From Treponema sp. (GTDB lineage Bacteria; Spirochaetota; Spirochaetia; Treponematales; Treponemataceae), in contig JAEELR010000155.1 of assembly GCA_016282835.1 (NCBI GenBank), positions 1 through 33,605 of the forward strand: a stretch of DNA of 33,605 bases. Direction: 5' to 3'. Shown here one piece after another: positions 32,664 through 33,605 of the stretch. The notes below the pieces were generated by a model. The model was not told the DNA's origin and did no database searches. It worked only from the letters and a program-made list of their open reading frames with translations. The first letter of the stretch is position 1. Each line of letters begins with the position of its first letter. The position numbers and the translations under genes were made by a program.

Positions 32664-33109
32664 TTAGTGACCTGTTCTTCTTGTTTCATATATTTCTATA
32701 ATTTGTGATTTAGAATCTCCTGAAGTCATTAAAGATGTATAAGACCAATATTCACTTATTGTTTTTAAGGTTCTATACACAATAGCAGGTTGGTTGTTCC
32801 ATTTAATTTCAAAGTCATGATCATATATACCATCATTAGTTAATATGTTAATAAGTTCTGGTTCTGCAATTTTTCTTTCACTTGTTGATGCATCCAATAT
32901 TTTTAAAAGTTTTGAATCCGGAAACTTTTGTCTATGAGTATTTATATATTCTTCATATTGGGAAAGTATGAAGAAATTCTTTTGGTACTTTCTCCATATT
33001 TTCCCAAACAAAATAATATAAGAATTTTTTTTTTTGAATTATTGTTAGAAAGGGTTTGTATTAAATCATTTTCTTTAATTTCTTAAATTCTAATTTTCCA
33101 GTCTTCCAT
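32664..33109 (-). pseudogene. Unknown gene with an early TAA and an A11 tract
   Basis: The long open frame (complement of 32664-33011, FGKIWRKYQKNFFILSQYEE onward, ending YETRRTGH) has no ATG start. An ATG at 33109 with AAGGA upstream begins MEDWKIRI, followed by TAA (complement of 33083-33085), then EIKENDLIQTLSNNNSKKK. That frame meets the long frame only if the A11 tract (complement of 33025-33035) had one more A. So one nonsense and one homopolymer change separate it from a continuous gene of about 147 codons. No family recognised. Alternatively the short ORF starts at TTG 33011 on its own. Confidence 0.5.
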
Positions 33110-33119
33110 TTTTTTATCC

Positions 33120-33605
33120 TTATTTTTCTTCTAATGTTTTTGCCTGTCCATTTACAATAGTTTCATGTACAAAAACAATCTGACCTTTTTTGTTCTTGTA
33201 AAAATCACTACTTAATCTTTTGAAGTACCCTCGTCGGAAGTGAGGAATAACAACACCAGCAGCAGCTTTTTCTGTAACATCAACAACTTTTTCAGAAGTG
33301 TTTAAGTAATGATTGTTTTCTGTTTTTACATCATGAGGAGCACCATCAACAAGACAATCAGGAAAACAATAAATATATGAAAGCAGATTAATTGCAAGTT
33401 TAGTAATCTCATTCATTTCTTGGTCTGTATAGACGATAGATTTTTTATCTTCAATTTCATTACTTGAAATATGGTATTGTTCCATTCCATGATTTACAAA
33501 AATACGAAGCTCGTTTGATGTATCATAAAGAGAGTAAGCAAAAACATAGCCCTGTGATTTTTTAGGAACGTGAAGACAGATTCCAAAGTTTATACCAGTT
33601 GTAAG
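33120..33605 (-). CDS. Protein of unknown function, N-terminus beyond the window
   Basis: The frame is open to the window edge, with at least 161 residues; an internal Met at 33485 is probably not the start, since the preceding sequence (GINFGICLHVPKKSQGYVFA, then YSLYDTSNELRIFVNH) is of similar character. The C-terminal part has AAGVVIPHFRRGYFKRLSSD, then GQIVFVHETIVNGQAK. PHxRRGxxxR followed by a V-x-P/E-x-x-V-x-G strand recurs in hypothetical proteins of plasmids and phages, as far as I recall. It is upstream of, and probably co-transcribed with, the broken gene at 33109 (10-base gap). Function unknown. Confidence 0.7.
   Translation of the reverse strand, partial: LTTGINFGICLHVPKKSQGYVFAYSLYDTSNELRIFVNHGMEQYHISSNEIEDKKSIVYTDQEMNEITKLAINLLSYIYCFPDCLVDGAPHDVKTENNHYLNTSEKVVDVTEKAAAGVVIPHFRRGYFKRLSSDFYKNKKGQIVFVHETIVNGQAKTLEEK

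Overview
The window looks like a chromosomal segment of a host-associated Treponema (Spirochaetes). Paralogous flaB-type periplasmic flagellins lie next to flaG and fliD, the DNA is AT-rich, and many lipoprotein and secreted-protein genes have typical lipoboxes. A GH16 glucanase lipoprotein would suit a gut or rumen species. No sequence search was run, so the genus is an inference from gene content and protein sequences.

Layout. 1-3.4 kb (minus strand): flagellar block flaB2 (broken by one in-frame TAA), flaB1, terminator, flaG, fliD (runs off the window). flaB2 has a near-consensus sigma-28 promoter and a leader with three hairpins. 3.4-9.3 kb (minus): a sigma-factor-like protein with rdgB, nrnA, a secreted protein with ornithine carbamoyltransferase, tRNA-Met, nrdR and bioY. 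9.3-11.5 kb: lnt with a long Lys/Ala/Thr-rich tail. 11.6-16.3 kb (plus): a tightly overlapping operon of a galactokinase-like kinase, surE, a TPR protein and an exported TPR/NHL/VWA protein. 16.4-18.5 kb: cysK behind a promoter with two copies of a 19-bp operator, then dispersed repeats and tcdA. 18.6-18.8 kb: tRNA-Val and tRNA-Pro.

18.9-25.5 kb is the most unusual part. It is an island of five lipoprotein genes (a PQQ-type beta-propeller, a clostripain-family C11 peptidase and three unknown small lipoproteins) plus two paralogous membrane proteins ending in LuxR-type HTH domains. A related intergenic module lies upstream of three of the lipoprotein genes. Two copies of the module carry arrays of palindromes of the form ATATTAC-N4-GTAATAT or ATATGAC-type variants, and a palindrome of the same family lies upstream of the intact regulator gene. 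Two adjacent lipoprotein genes share 77 identical nucleotides encoding the signal peptide. The last lipoprotein gene has a G9 tract between its -35 and -10 boxes, the arrangement of a phase-variable promoter. I infer a membrane-anchored one-component regulatory system controlling switchable surface lipoproteins.

25.8-33.6 kb: a secreted protein, an acetyltransferase that has lost its acetyl-CoA motif, a GH16 lipoprotein, a WYL regulator divergent from an unknown gene with a GC-rich leader, a SIMPL-domain protein, and then a decayed accessory region. That region holds 20-bp tandem repeats, a PD-(D/E)XK-like protein lacking a key acid, a gene with an A11 tract plus in-frame stop, and a truncated unknown gene at the edge.

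Three genes carry an in-frame TAA with the reading frame intact on both sides (flaB2, the second membrane regulator, and the gene near 33.1 kb). TAA clearly ends many intact genes here, so these look like lesions rather than a changed genetic code.
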